Source: Effrenium voratum (taxonomy: Eukaryota; Sar; Dinophyceae; Suessiales; Symbiodiniaceae). From it: a DNA stretch of 64,000 nucleotides. The notes beneath the pieces were generated by a model, which saw only the letters and a program-made list of their open reading frames with translations, was not told the origin of the DNA and made no database searches. Both the position numbers and the translations under genes were made by a program. Shown one piece after another: positions 42,267 through 51,861 of the stretch; position 1 is the stretch's first letter, and every line of letters starts with the position of its first letter. The stretch lies in assembly GCA_963377175.1 (NCBI GenBank), contig CAUJNA010001624.1, positions 516,001-580,000 of the forward strand, written 5' to 3'.

Positions 42267-42310
42267 TATTTTCATTTTGTTTGCCTCTCCCCACGGCAAG
42301 GGCAACTCAC

Positions 42311-42375
42311 CTAGCTTGTTTCGCTGAAAGGTGGGAAGTGTCTGACCCGGCAAGGTCACACCATCCCACATTCAC
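42311..42375 (-). CDS. gene C exon before family B intron B2
   Basis: Minus frame CDLAGSDTSHLSAKQA ending GCTAG|GTGAGTTG, a canonical donor. The split codon AG|G and the following YKSLLRG frame fit exactly. Confidence 0.4.
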
Positions 42376-42544
42376 CGAGTCCCTGACATTTCGCTTGGCA
42401 TTCTGCGCCAATGTGTGGCCCCTGCTTCGGGTCAAGGGAAACTCGAGACTTGTTAGGTTCGTTCCAAATATAGTCTGTCACTTTTCAAGCCAAACCTGAG
42501 TCGCAAGGGTCCACACAAACTTTGGACGAACCTTTTCAGGGCAC

Positions 42545-42720
42545 ATCTCCGAACCAACAAAACTGCCCCGCCCGTGAGAAGAACGAGAGCGGAGGCCGGC
42601 CAGCCTTGGCGAGCTGTCGCGCGGCGATCATCCGCCCCAGGAACTTCATGCCCAGAAAGAGCACGCCCCTCGGCTTTTTGGGCGCTGGTGCGGGCGGGGT
42701 GGGGCTGAGTGTGGTGACAG
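42545..42720 (-). CDS. gene C exon (furthest upstream seen)
   Basis: Minus frame APAPKKPRGVLFLGMKFLGR then MIAARQLAKAGRPPLSFFSR. Strongly protein-like, hydrophobic/basic. A plus-strand glycine-rich ORF overlaps but is low-complexity. Confidence 0.4.
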
Positions 42721-42920
42721 GGGTAAAAAAAGCGCGCGCCCAAAAATTCGGAAGTTGTTGGGGGGATGGGGCTGGGGAGGGGGCTGGTCCCGGTGTGTCT
42801 GACAGGAGCGCCCAAAACCTCGATGGCTCAGGTAGAAGCATCTACCGCAATGGCCGGAAGGTAGTCTTGGGCGCTTGATCGACAGACACAAGAAACAAAC
42901 CATTCCCAGACATTCCCTTC

Positions 42921-42998
42921 ATACCTAAGGAGGTATCAAAAAAACCTCTTTTTTTTTACCCTCCAAAGCCCTCAGGAGGTACCAAGAAAACCCTCTGG
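42921..42998 (+). mobile_element. family D inverted-repeat element, copy D5
   Basis: ACCTAAGGAGGTATC ... CCTCAGGAGGTACCAAG and CCCTCTG; interior poly-A/poly-T. Family consensus ends GAGGGTCC-TTGGTACCTYCT with TAAGGAGG; other copies at 56277, 59575, 63423 and 63597. Confidence 0.65.
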
Positions 42999-43523
42999 GA
43001 TTTGGGCTGGCAATATGGCGCGATGTTCTGAAAAATGCCGACATGGCCCAACCAAACCAAGGTTTGTAGGATCAAGGAAGGCCCGACAGGCCAGCTTTTC
43101 TGGGACCAAGCCAAACCGAAGCTCAAAAAAAGGGCTTGGCGCTTTCGTGTTTTTTTATCCATGCATGAACGGACCGGCTGTTTTTGTTAAGCCAACAGGT
43201 GAAAAGACATCTCGACCGCCCCTTTTGCTCTGAACCCCCTCAGCCTAAGATGGTTTTATCTTCTGCTTGCTTGTGGTACATGTGTTTTCATCTTGAAGCT
43301 GCAGAGTATGTCAAGAAAGAACAAATCAGGTCCTGGGAACATAGTAAACAGGCTCCCTTCTCGAACGCTTTCCGAAATGCTGGATCTCTTCCCTCAGGAG
43401 ATGCCGGGGTTTGGTCTTGAAAAACATGTCCAGTCAAACCAAGCAATCCACAAGAAGCCAAACAGGGCAACCAAAGGTCATTGCTTTGGAGTGCACCCGA
43501 AGTGTGCACAACTGGCCAAGCAA

Positions 43524-43607
43524 GACAAGTGTTGCCATATTCCCGCTAGTGATGAACTCCCTTTGAAAACCAACAGGGGGAAATAAACAAAGGTTCTTAA
43601 GCAAATG
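43524..43607 (+). mobile_element. family I element, copy I3
   Basis: Contains AGTGATGAACTCCCTTTGAA, CCAACAGGGGGAA and right end TTCTTAAGCAAATG. The left end is worn. Same family as 12483 and 53052. Confidence 0.55.
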
Positions 43608-43609
43608 AC

Positions 43610-45290
43610 ATCCATGATATGTTTCCCATCCGAGGCAACACAAAGTATTTCCTGGCGCCAGAGACACAGAAATGTGGTCGGTGAGCCTTGAACGAGGACC
43701 CGTCAACAAAAAATGCAAAAAAAATCTTCCTCCGGAACCAGTTCTCCATGGCTGATAGCCCTTCCGCTTAAACAAACCCCCCAAAAAAAGGGGAGCCAAC
43801 TCCAACGACGAAAGTGTAGAGGCCCCGACGCAGCGACCACAAAGACAGTGATGGTGCCATATAGCCTCAGGCTCTGGCAGATTGCTCGGGTTTCCTTGCT
43901 AGCCCGTGTAAAGGGAGAATGGTGCAAGCAACAGATTTCTCAACCGTTGCTGAACTGGTTGGACCATGGCTCCTTAAATTTTGAAGGTCGTCCAAACAAC
44001 TAAACCTTTGTCCACCCCCCGCAAGGGTTCAAATCAACAACAAAAACTACGTTCCCCCTGCAAAGCGTTGGGAAAATCAAATCCTAAAGGAGCTTTAACA
44101 AACAGTCCGTCCTATCTTTCTCTACAATAGGTTCCATGTCCAACCCGAATCACTGAATCCACCAGTACCGCAATTGGACCACTTACATTGGAGGGCTTAG
44201 AAGTGTTTCCATGAGCTGCCACATTGGGTGAATGCACTTTGTACCTGTTTGTTGGCTAAATGGAAATCTCCACTAAAACCCTAAAAGGATAAAAGTTACG
44301 GGGATGGCTGGGAGCCACCAAGTACCCTTTCTTGGTCTTGCTTTGGGAAGCCTCCGGCCTCCAGTTGCTGGCTCAAGTGCCCTGGAAAAATATGGTCCCT
44401 TTCCAGTGATCGATTCCCTGAAAACCAGGAGAAAAAACACAAATCAAAAGCAGTCTTCCTGTTTCAGAAAATGCAGGTGTATGTTCCCCTGGTTTTCAAT
44501 TGGAATCGATCACTACTGGAATATATGGGTGTGTCCTTTTTTTGAGGGCCCCTCCTTGTTAGGTGGATTTGAAGGGAAACCCAATTGGAAACCAATTTGG
44601 CGAGTCCCTAAAAAAGACACACCCAGACTGCACGTTTGTCTTCACCCATGGATCAAAGGACCACTCCCCCCCCCGCCGCATCCAAGCGCCCAGGCCAGGG
44701 CTCCGTAAAGGCCAGGTCCACCCAGCTCGACATGGCGCGCTTTAGGCGCTGGGCTTACGGAAGGCCACGAAAGCGATGGACTCCACCGACTGAAAATCGA
44801 TGGATACTGGTGAGGGAAGGATCCCACCTGTCCTGGTAGCAAGGGAAAAGGGTGGGGATATATCTTCGGGTGAAGTCGGAAAAGTGGCAGCCTGGGCGTA
44901 AAGGTTATTTTTTGGAGTCAAAAGTTCAGCGGACTGCAAATGGTGGCTTGAGCGGACTGGACATGAGCCTGGGAAGAAGATTTGCCTTGATGAATCAGCC
45001 GAACTTGCAACTGTTTCCGTTGCAGCCGCTGCAAGTTTTGCAGAGGTAGATGCATATCATTCATGTCGGATTGATCGGACATGATCGGACAGCATCCATG
45101 CTCGTCTCCTGAGCTCTGCTCAGATGCCCAGGTTCAAGGGGAACCCTTCCCCCCAAAAAAATATATATAAAAAAGGCGGCTGGGTGGTTTTGGATGCAGT
45201 ATTCGATCCGACTTGCCAAAACGGGTTCCTAATTAGCTCGAGCCCAATCTGACAACACGCATGCGTATCATTTGGCTCCTTGGAGCATAC
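43610..45290. other. stretch without a supported gene
   Basis: A family I-like fragment (GTGATCGATTCCCTG) occurs at 44405 and its inverted counterpart (GGAATCGATCACTACTGGAA) at 44501. Otherwise only short, unconvincing open segments. Confidence 0.4.
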
Positions 45291-45292
45291 CT

Positions 45293-45320
45293 CGACCCGC
45301 GGTGTCGACACCGCGGGTCG
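45293..45320. repeat. perfect 28-bp palindrome
   Basis: CGACCCGCGGTGTC immediately followed by its exact reverse complement, centred on a GTC|GAC. It sits inside a larger inverted repeat, GGCTCCTT (about 45274) and AAGGAGCC (about 45344). Can extrude a cruciform; function unknown. Confidence 0.9.
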
Positions 45321-45355
45321 GATGATGTGCGCGGCTCAACCCAAAGGAGCCGCAA

Positions 45356-46000
45356 GTGAACCAGTCCAAACCTAGTGCCTTATTGAAAATGAAGTATTGG
45401 ATCCCCCTGTCTTGTTGCAAGAGGCACGCGTGTGCCTTTTCTATAGAACACGTCCAACCCCATATACCTAACACAAATAGCGCGGGTATCAAGATAACAG
45501 CGTCTGCATGTCTTTGTGGGAGTACCCTATGTTTGCCATGCTTTTTTTGTATGTCCAAAACACCAATGAGACGCCGCGCTCTAAACTCAACGGAGGTAAC
45601 TAACTTTGACGGCGCCTCATATGATGTGCTTAGTGAGCGGCCAACACCAGTTTCGGAAACCGACAAACAACTAACTGTTGCTTCCATTTGCAGCAGAAAC
45701 TTGGAGCAGCCAACCGCCCCCACGGCAAAAGGTGCAAGCAGGCAACGGGGTCTTTTACTAGCTGAGAACTTGGCTGTCACTGCTGCAACGCACTGCGTCT
45801 GTCAGTTTGTGCGCTTGTTCTGTTGCAACTGTGGTAGCGAAGTGGTGGGGGACGGTTGGGTGGCTACCCTTTCTCGCCTGTGTGCAAAAACTTGCTCCAA
45901 TCTCCAGGCTGCACAAGTTGCCAAATTTGGCCATAGAGATGCTCTTTTTCTGGCCAATCGCCATGTTACATACATGAGCTCATTTCAGCCCCTTGGGTGA
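45356..46000 (+). CDS. hypothetical ORF, 214 codons
   Basis: Plus ORF with many cysteines (CLCGSTLCLPCFFC; CVCQFVRLFCCNCGS). A 170-codon minus ORF overlaps 45268-45780, and one of the two must be spurious. No domain recognised. The start codon used here is only the first ATG. Confidence 0.25.
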   Translation: MNQSKPSALLKMKYWIPLSCCKRHACAFSIEHVQPHIPNTNSAGIKITASACLCGSTLCLPCFFCMSKTPMRRRALNSTEVTNFDGASYDVLSERPTPVSETDKQLTVASICSRNLEQPTAPTAKGASRQRGLLLAENLAVTAATHCVCQFVRLFCCNCGSEVVGDGWVATLSRLCAKTCSNLQAAQVAKFGHRDALFLANRHVTYMSSFQPLG

Positions 46001-46042
46001 ATCACGTGGCAGCGATGGGCCGTCTGTGGCACGGCCAACGTT

Positions 46043-47038
46043 GTGGTTCCTGTCGTCTGCTGGCGCCGGGGATACCAAATCCCGACTGCCCCATTCCCCA
46101 AGCCTTCGCCGTGCGAGACGGTGACTGCCCGCTTGCAAGACGCGAAAGTTCAGCTGCGACAATTGGAATGCCGCAGCGCCTCCTCCAGCCAGTCAAACAT
46201 TGCCAGCATTGCTGAGTTGAGGCCCACATGTGAAGATCTCTGCCTTGCTGGGGAGCTGCAACGGCAGCTCCGAGTCCTCAGAAGGCGTGCAAGGATGAGG
46301 CGTCAGCTGCTGCACCTTCTTAGTCTTAGCGCTTCTGCAATGGCACAGCACAGACAACAGCTTGGAAAGCTTTTCTGGGCAAAGCCACACCACGGGCTGC
46401 CGGACTTTACCCGATCCCATCGCCAACCTATGAGGCTCATCAGCTCGCAGACAATGGCGTGCGCCTGGCCTGCTGGCCCAGCAATATGCCGAGAAGCACT
46501 TGGGCCATGTGGCACAAAATTGAACGGGGTTGCTTTGTTTCCGAAGGCTCCCCAAAGGCCGAATCTATTGCACGCTGTGACGCTGTGGGACCAAGCCAGA
46601 GCGGATCCAGCCGAAATTGCATTTCCCAGTCAACGTGCAACCGGCGAAAGCCAGCACTGGGAGGAAAACAGCTCATGCGCGAATGACCGCGACGTGAGCC
46701 GTGGTGAGATCCTTGGGCGAAAACCTCTCGGGCAACGCCTTTTGCTCCCGCCTCGTTGCGTTTGCAACAAAAAACGCCAGTGGGTGGAACCTAGTCGGCA
46801 GGATGTCCCATTTCGCCACCATGGTTGCACCCATGTGGCTGGCATGGGGGGCGGGGCAACTGCAGCGTGCTCATTTTCTCGAACTCATGCGTCCCCAAGC
46901 TCACAGGGATCAATGGCCCCCCGCCGGCTGAACCCGACTGGCAAAGGCTTGGCCCAATTTGGCACGCAGCCTGCCCCGCAAAGGCAACTCCAGCCGGCTG
47001 GATGGCAACATAGCCAGCCAAATTCGCGGGCACCTTGA
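46043..47038 (+). CDS. hypothetical ORF, 331 codons, possibly a decayed gene
   Basis: Second longest ORF of the window. The N-terminal part (RLQDAKVQLRQLECRSASSS, ELQRQLRVLRRRARMRRQLL) looks helical. Further on, better protein-like stretches appear in other plus frames: LACWPSNMPRSTWAMWHKIE at about 46462-46520 and GENLSGNAFCSRLVAFATKN at about 46713-46775. The last recalls motif X (GNAF/GNS) of C5-cytosine methyltransferases, but motifs I, IV (PC) and VI (ENV) are not visible. Frame changes suggest a frameshifted remnant. A 197-codon minus ORF overlaps the 3' part. Confidence 0.3.
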   Translation: MVPVVCWRRGYQIPTAPFPKPSPCETVTARLQDAKVQLRQLECRSASSSQSNIASIAELRPTCEDLCLAGELQRQLRVLRRRARMRRQLLHLLSLSASAMAQHRQQLGKLFWAKPHHGLPDFTRSHRQPMRLISSQTMACAWPAGPAICREALGPCGTKLNGVALFPKAPQRPNLLHAVTLWDQARADPAEIAFPSQRATGESQHWEENSSCANDRDVSRGEILGRKPLGQRLLLPPRCVCNKKRQWVEPSRQDVPFRHHGCTHVAGMGGGATAACSFSRTHASPSSQGSMAPRRLNPTGKGLAQFGTQPAPQRQLQPAGWQHSQPNSRAP

Positions 47039-48184
47039 GGCCTTGCCCTGAGGATGGTTCGCAGCCCGGCTGTGGCGCTGCCCGCAACCCGGGAAATCGC
47101 GCTCGTGGCCTCCCTACACCAGCTCTTCTTGCAACCCCCGCTGAGCCCCTCTGCCACAAATTTGGTCAAGGTGTCCCAGAATGCTCTCGCTGCCAGGACG
47201 CTGACCATGCACATTGCCAGCACTGAGCTGTGGCATGGGCAAGCCATTTCGCTTGGCAACATTGCGCACCACCCGGGCCATGCGCGGTGAAAGCCGCTCA
47301 TCTTCAGCTGCTGCCATGATTCTGACGGTGTTGAGGGTGGCGGTGGGTAAACAACATGCCCTGCCCGCTTCAAACCAGCGGCTGCGGGATATGGTGCCAT
47401 GCCTTGGTGCACATGCAGGCTCTCTAAGCCGGCCCCTCCTACTATGGTAGGAGAGCATCCACATCGATCCGTGAACACCAGTTACCTTCAAACGCAATAG
47501 GGGGAGAGCAGCAACTCCAAAAGGGCAAAACAGCAAACGTCCTCGCTGGCAACGAATGACTTGAATTATAGAGATTTATAGGGATCATTGCGGCGACTTC
47601 AAATCCGGCCGTCCTGCCCAAGCCCAGTAGGTTCGCCAGCGCGGCGAAAACGTCAGTGCCTTCTGGAAACTCGGGTCTCAACATGCTGTGGACGACCTAA
47701 CGGATGAACCCCCGTGAATAATCGGATAAACCACCAAACTGTTGCGAAGTGGATTTTGTCCACAGTGAGGCACGCCTTTTGGATTGTTTTGCAGGGAAAC
47801 CAAAAGGAGACCAAGCCCCTAAATTGGAGATCCCACTAGTTCACCCTTTTGAATATTGGTCCACTTTGTTGCATGTGGGGTTTGCAAACCCCTTTTCCCC
47901 AGAAAACAAAGTTCCTTTGGTCCCCGGAAAAGAAGTAAACACGTTCGCCATTTGGGACGGGTTTTTTGGGCTCCAGACGGCCAGGGGACCATAAAAAAGA
48001 AACCCCTCCGGCCCGGGATAGGCGAACTCCCGGGAATGGGTCCATCACAGAAAAATCGTGCGCCTGTGTTGTTTAGTCTTTAGTTCTTTGCAAATGCTCT
48101 CCGCAATTTGTCTAAGCAGTGATTCTGTTTGCTGCACGTGGACTGAACTCACCAACGAGGCCAACAGGCGTCACCTTGGCATAT

Positions 48185-48278
48185 GGCTGTGGGTCAAAAC
48201 CAATGGTACCATTTTTCGGGTAGGTGCACCACCCATTTTTGTCCATTTTAGTGGGGGTACGGGATTTGACCCATGGCC
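48185..48278 (-). mobile_element. family A element, copy A5 (inverse orientation)
   Basis: 94 bp: plus-strand left GGCTGTGGGTCAAAACC, right TTTGACCCATGGCC; flanks ATAT / ATAC. On the minus strand it has the splice-competent polarity and is followed by an open phase-0 frame PYAKVTPVGLVGEFSPRAAN with a stop at 48112. On the plus strand the preceding frame (CTWTELTNEANRRHLGIW) is also open. Confidence 0.8.
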
Positions 48279-48281
48279 ATA

Positions 48282-48409
48282 CAGGGATCCTTACATTATA
48301 CACCTGAACATTTCCTTGTAAATTGTGTTTTTTATTTATGTTGGTGGAAAAAGCCATGTTAAAAGCCATGTTTCAAATGGTTGCAAAATGTATCTTTTAA
48401 GGACCCCTG
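48282..48409 (+). mobile_element. family E element, copy E2
   Basis: 128 bp, CAGGGATCCTTACATTATAC ... CTTTTAAGGACCCCTG, flanks CCATA / CCACA (one mismatch). Directly abuts A5. The right end provides an acceptor TTTTAAG| whose following codons read T-P-A. Confidence 0.85.
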
Positions 48410-48513
48410 CCACATGGAAGAAGTTTTTCTCGAAGCAAACCGGCGAAGGCGTGGGAACGCCTAATGTGCCCAGCCCTCCGGCGGCCATGGGAAGAAGGGC
48501 GCTCGAATTTGGG
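48402..48513 (+). CDS. gene D exon between elements E2 and B3
   Basis: From TTTTAAG|G: residues TPATWKKFFSKQTGEGVGTP, NVPSPPAAMGRRALEFG, ending at a GGG|GTAGTTGA donor in phase 0. A minus-strand frame over the same bases is also open. Not recognised. Confidence 0.45.
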
Positions 48514-48562
48514 GTAGTTGATTTGATTGGGACACGTCGAAGCAAAAAGACAAAGACTAATA

Positions 48563-48652
48563 CCTGGAGTCTCCATGACTCTTTAAAAATAAGGTCATCC
48601 CATTTATTTTGAGGGTAATGCCCCATTCTTCAAAGGTCGGGGAGACTCCAGG
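48563..48652 (+). mobile_element. family B element, copy B3
   Basis: 90 bp: CCTGGAGTCTCCATGACTC ... GGGGAGACTCCAGG, flanks TA / TG. Lies at the 3' end of a 138-bp plus-strand intron (48514-48651) and supplies the acceptor GACTCCAG|. Confidence 0.88.
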
Positions 48653-48763
48653 TGAAGCCACTAGAAGTCTGGGTATGGCAAGCTACTAAAAGGACTTTTG
48701 CAGCGGCCAACAGCACAGCATCGGCCATGGTGCAGGTTGCGCTTGGGAGGAAATGCACTTCCT
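48652..48763 (+). CDS. gene D exon after family B intron B3
   Basis: Phase 0 from CTCCAG|GTGAAG: residues VKPLEVWVWQATKRTFAAAN then STASAMVQVALGRKCTSL, ending at a CTTG|GTTGAT donor. Joined to the previous exon it reads ...GRRALEFG|VKPLEVW... without interruption. Not recognised. Confidence 0.5.
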
Positions 48764-49026
48764 TGGTTGATTTGTTATAGGAAACCAAGAGGAATGCAAC
48801 CATTCCAGACTTTAGGGATGAAGAAAACTTGGCTGTTTCCATGTGGTTCCCCACTTCTTGTTCAACCTCAGCAACAGTATTGGGCCTAAGCTGGCAATAT
48901 TTCAGAGGAGGCTTGTTGAACAGAGATTTTGCCTTAAACCACATTCTTTTGTGACCTTCAACAAAAACCATCTCAAGGGACCGATTTGTCATGGGGATTC
49001 GCACCCCCTCCCCTTGGCCACCTCTT

Positions 49027-49152
49027 CAGGGATCCTTACATTATACACCTGAACATTGCCACTTGCAAATGGCGGTTTCCAACTTTACTCTGGTGTTGAA
49101 AAAGCCACATCTTTCAGATGGTTGCAACATGGAGATCTCTTAAGGACCCCTG
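49027..49152 (+). mobile_element. family E element, copy E3
   Basis: 126 bp: CAGGGATCCTTACATTATAC ... TCTTAAGGACCCCTG, flanks CTCTT / CCCTT (one mismatch). As in E2, the right end gives a TCTTAAG| acceptor followed by codons T-P-A. Confidence 0.85.
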
Positions 49153-49553
49153 CCCTTGTTTCATTTTCCTTCCGAACCGGGGTGCCGAACCCAAAGCCGC
49201 CGCCGACGCCGGCTCCGGCGCCGGGCCTTCGGCTCAAAAAACAAGACACAAGAGGGAAACTATTGAAGGGGACGCCACCGCCCAAGAGGCAAAGGCGACA
49301 AAAGTCGGGGAATTTGATGCCCAGAGGTCGACTTGAAATCAGAAGCATGGAAAGTGAGAAAACATGGGTGGCTGAAAAGAGGGGACCCCAAGTGGTTCTC
49401 GACCAGGGTTTCCTTTTCAAACCAACTGAGCCCCTCTTAGGACCAATGGATAGGAAGCGCTGCCAATGGCGTCTTAGGCCGAGTCCCTCCAAGCAAAGCT
49501 CGAAGCTATGGAACTGGTGGCGTGCCTTGAAGGCAACGATGTACTTCCGCTGA
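49145..49553 (+). CDS. gene D exon after family E element E3
   Basis: From TTAAG|G the frame reads TPALVSFSFRTGVPNPKPPP, a P-rich then basic region (KRQRRQKSGNLMPRGRLEIR) and stays open to a TGA at about 49551. A second plus frame inside it (residues KTRHKRETIEGDATAQEAKA at about 49235-49295; AESLQAKLEAMELVACLEGN at about 49472-49535) is also protein-like. One of the two frames is real; I cannot decide. Confidence 0.35.
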
Positions 49554-49594
49554 GCCATGGTCAAGTTTTGCAAAACTCTCCAGGAGGTCAGAGA

Positions 49595-49710
49595 CTAGGT
49601 GTTTCAGTAGAGAGGTTAGAATAAGGGTACCCTTTTTTCTGTCGTCTATTTTAGTGGGGGAACCCTCCCCCCAAAAAGAAACGGTAAAAGGGCACTACTG
49701 GGGGACCTAG
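49595..49710 (+). mobile_element. family C element, copy C2
   Basis: 116 bp: CTAGGTGTTTCAGTAGAGAG ... CTACTGGGGGACCTAG, flanked by a perfect GAGA direct repeat (49591-49594, 49711-49714). Right-hand sequence after CCTAG| is an open frame (ESPLVFVENLEPPRPSQFDN), but it does not join in frame to the upstream exon by GT-AG splicing. Confidence 0.85.
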
Positions 49711-50584
49711 GAGAGTCCCCTGGTGTTCGTTGAGAATTTAGAGCCCCCGCGGCCCTCCCAATTTGACAATAGACTACTGGACATGTTGATCGAATCTCAT
49801 ATCAGCATGGTTCCCTCATGGTCATGGTTCCCTTAATAGGAACTCTTACATACAATGGCTGCCTACGTCACCGCAGCGGTCGAGGTGTTGATCATCCTCC
49901 CTACCAACTGCCAAGAAAGCGTGGTGACCAACTGCTCATGTTGACGCATTCAAAGTTCCCGGTTGGTCGCGGGGCTAGTCCCATAACGGGAATCCATCTC
50001 ATGCAGACCCCGCCAGGTTCATCGGATGAAGGATCCGCAAAGCCCTGACCTTCCTGAGGGTTCCCCGATTGAAAACCAGCGGATTTCGGGGAGGAATTGG
50101 CCTTCTTGGCTGGAATTAGGACCCAAGCGGAAAAAAAAAACGGTTTGTTTTGCCCGGTTAATGAAAAAACCAAGGGGACCTCAAAAAGCAAACAACAATC
50201 ATGAAGGGAGCTATTTCTGGGGAAGCTGCTAAGATAGTCACTCAACCAGTAAAAGAAGCTCGCTGAAGGTGCGGCACCGCGCCATCTTTTTCAACTTCAA
50301 AGGCGACGCGCGCCGTCGCTCGAGGAATCTGCATTTCGCACTCTGAGACTCTGCTCGGGGGTAGGAGCAGTCAAAAGCTTGGAGATCATGCGGAGGATGC
50401 TGGATTTCTCAAGTATGTTTAGATCAACGCGGCTCTGCAAATGTGGATTATTTAGTGAATAATGCATTAATGTAAACATATACATGTGTATGTTTGGAAT
50501 GGTCCGATCGCCTCGCAATTGGCCTCCAATTTGTCACTCAATTCAGGGGGAGACCTGAACCCCAGAAAAAAATGAAACATATTT

Positions 50585-51037
50585 TTGGAGGACACTCTAG
50601 AACAAGCCGCCCATGCTTTAGAGGCAGCTTCTTTAGAGGAAGCCCAGAAAAACCGACCCATGGGGGTGGCCAAGTCTCCTACCACAAGAGTCATGTTCAG
50701 CGCCGCTTCTGGCGATCCATGGGTGACTACTTCCCTCGAAAGTGGGATGCACTTGCCAGGGAAACTAGCCAAAAAATGCAAATTCTCCAGAAGCATGGCC
50801 ATTTGTTGTCCACCAGAGCCAACAGTCTGTCACTTGAACACTGCCACTCCGCGTGAGTCGCAGGCTTTTGGCTACTCCCTCGGAAAAGAGCGGCCTGTCA
50901 CCGACGACCCCCGTGAATATATCCAAGCTGGATATCGTGGCCTTGACGTGTTCCATGAGATTTGTTCGGGGTCCCAATTTGGGACCCCAATTTGGGGCGG
51001 GAACCCCAGTTTGGGGCACCCTGGAGTTTCCCTTTAA
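50585..51037 (+). CDS. hypothetical ORF, 150 codons
   Basis: Plus ORF with helix-forming start (TLEQAAHALEAASLEEAQKN) and a long natural-looking body (TPRESQAFGYSLGKERPVTD, DVFHEICSG). G-first codons are frequent. The minus strand carries competing open frames (VTHGSPEAALNMTLVVGDLA). Product and strand uncertain. Confidence 0.3.
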   Translation: MEDTLEQAAHALEAASLEEAQKNRPMGVAKSPTTRVMFSAASGDPWVTTSLESGMHLPGKLAKKCKFSRSMAICCPPEPTVCHLNTATPRESQAFGYSLGKERPVTDDPREYIQAGYRGLDVFHEICSGSQFGTPIWGGNPSLGHPGVSL

Positions 51038-51356
51038 ACAAAGTAGGGTGAAGCAAAAAGGGGCGTCTCCTTTCTGAACAACCCTCAGCTGGCCCCTCAG
51101 GCCCTTGTGGGCCATGATCCACAGGCCCCTCAACGCCGCAAGCTGCCGCTTACTGCCACTTCCATTCCCAGCTCTTGTCTCTCTTGTCTTCATTCCTTAG
51201 TTCGGGCAACGGCGGACTGTGGACCCAATTCCAACGTTCAAACACGCGCCAGCCAAAAACGCAGATATGAAAATGGCAACGACAAAGAGCGCAACAAACG
51301 GCAAACGCAAAAGCAGCTAACTTCCCAAGTGCCAACGTGGGCCCACAAAGCTCATG

Positions 51357-51520
51357 AATTCTGGTTTTCTACCAGCACAGCAGTGTATGAACTGTGCCCA
51401 GGATCTTCCAGTCCCATCCTTGCTGTTCCCAGTCCTTCTGCTCCCAGTCCTTCTGCTCCCACTCCTTCTGCTCCCACTTCTGCTCCCAATCCTTCCTCGG
51501 TTGCGAACGCTGCTCCCCTG
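51357..51520 (-). CDS. exon after family F intron F2
   Basis: Minus strand from TTAG|CAGGGG: split codon tg|C then RGAAFATEEGLGAEVGAEG, a GAEGL repeat encoded by a 15-bp tandem repeat (51421-51490), MGLEDPGHSSYTAVLVENQN and a stop. In frame with 51629-51861. Confidence 0.4.
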
Positions 51521-51628
51521 CTAAGAGTGATTTCAGCTTTTAGTGGTTTAATACGGAGAAAAAAAAAGAAAAAAAACGTTAGCTGGCAGAAAGTTGTTAA
51601 AGTCCTAACATCCCTTGGCAAAATGCAC
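51521..51628 (-). mobile_element. family F intron-element, copy F2
   Basis: Minus strand: AAGCTTTG|GTGCATTTTGCCAAGGGATG ... CCACTAAAAG ... CTCTTAG|CAGGGGAGCAGC. GT-AG intron of 108 bp (a multiple of 3, so the ORF also reads through it). Phase 2. Confidence 0.75.
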
Positions 51629-51861
51629 CAAAGCTTCTGATCCCACTCTTTCCGGTCCCTGTCCCGGGACGGCCGAGACCTCCTCGCCTCCCGCGACTCC
51701 CAGTTGCGCTCGCGGGACTCATCTTTGGGCTCGGAGCCAAGTTCCACGCACAGCGGCTCGCCTCTCCTCGGGCGAGCGGTCCCACTTTCGAGACTGTGGA
51801 AATACATGGCGTCCCCCAGCTGATGGATGAAACGGACACGAACAAGATCGAGCAAGCCCAA
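51629..51861 (-). CDS. exon before family F intron F2
   Basis: Minus frame with an R/S/E/D-rich body (RERNWESREARRSRPSRDRD then RKEWDQKL), low-complexity and disordered; the 5' part overlaps the minisatellite (IHQLGDAMYFHS). Ends AAGCTTTG|GTGC. Start unknown. Confidence 0.35.

Noticed and set aside
46701..46800. DNA cytosine methyltransferase gene
   Set aside because: Only a single GNAF-like motif is present; the catalytic PC and ENV motifs and the cofactor site were not found in any frame nearby.
49711..49835. Exon directly after family C element C2 (ESPLVFVENLEPP)
   Set aside because: Open and protein-like, but neither GT-AG splicing nor exact excision brings it in frame with the upstream exon, so I do not call it.
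51107..51640. Plus-strand 177-codon ORF with SAPS repeats
   Set aside because: The minus strand explains the region better: a frame-preserving family F intron and exons on both sides.
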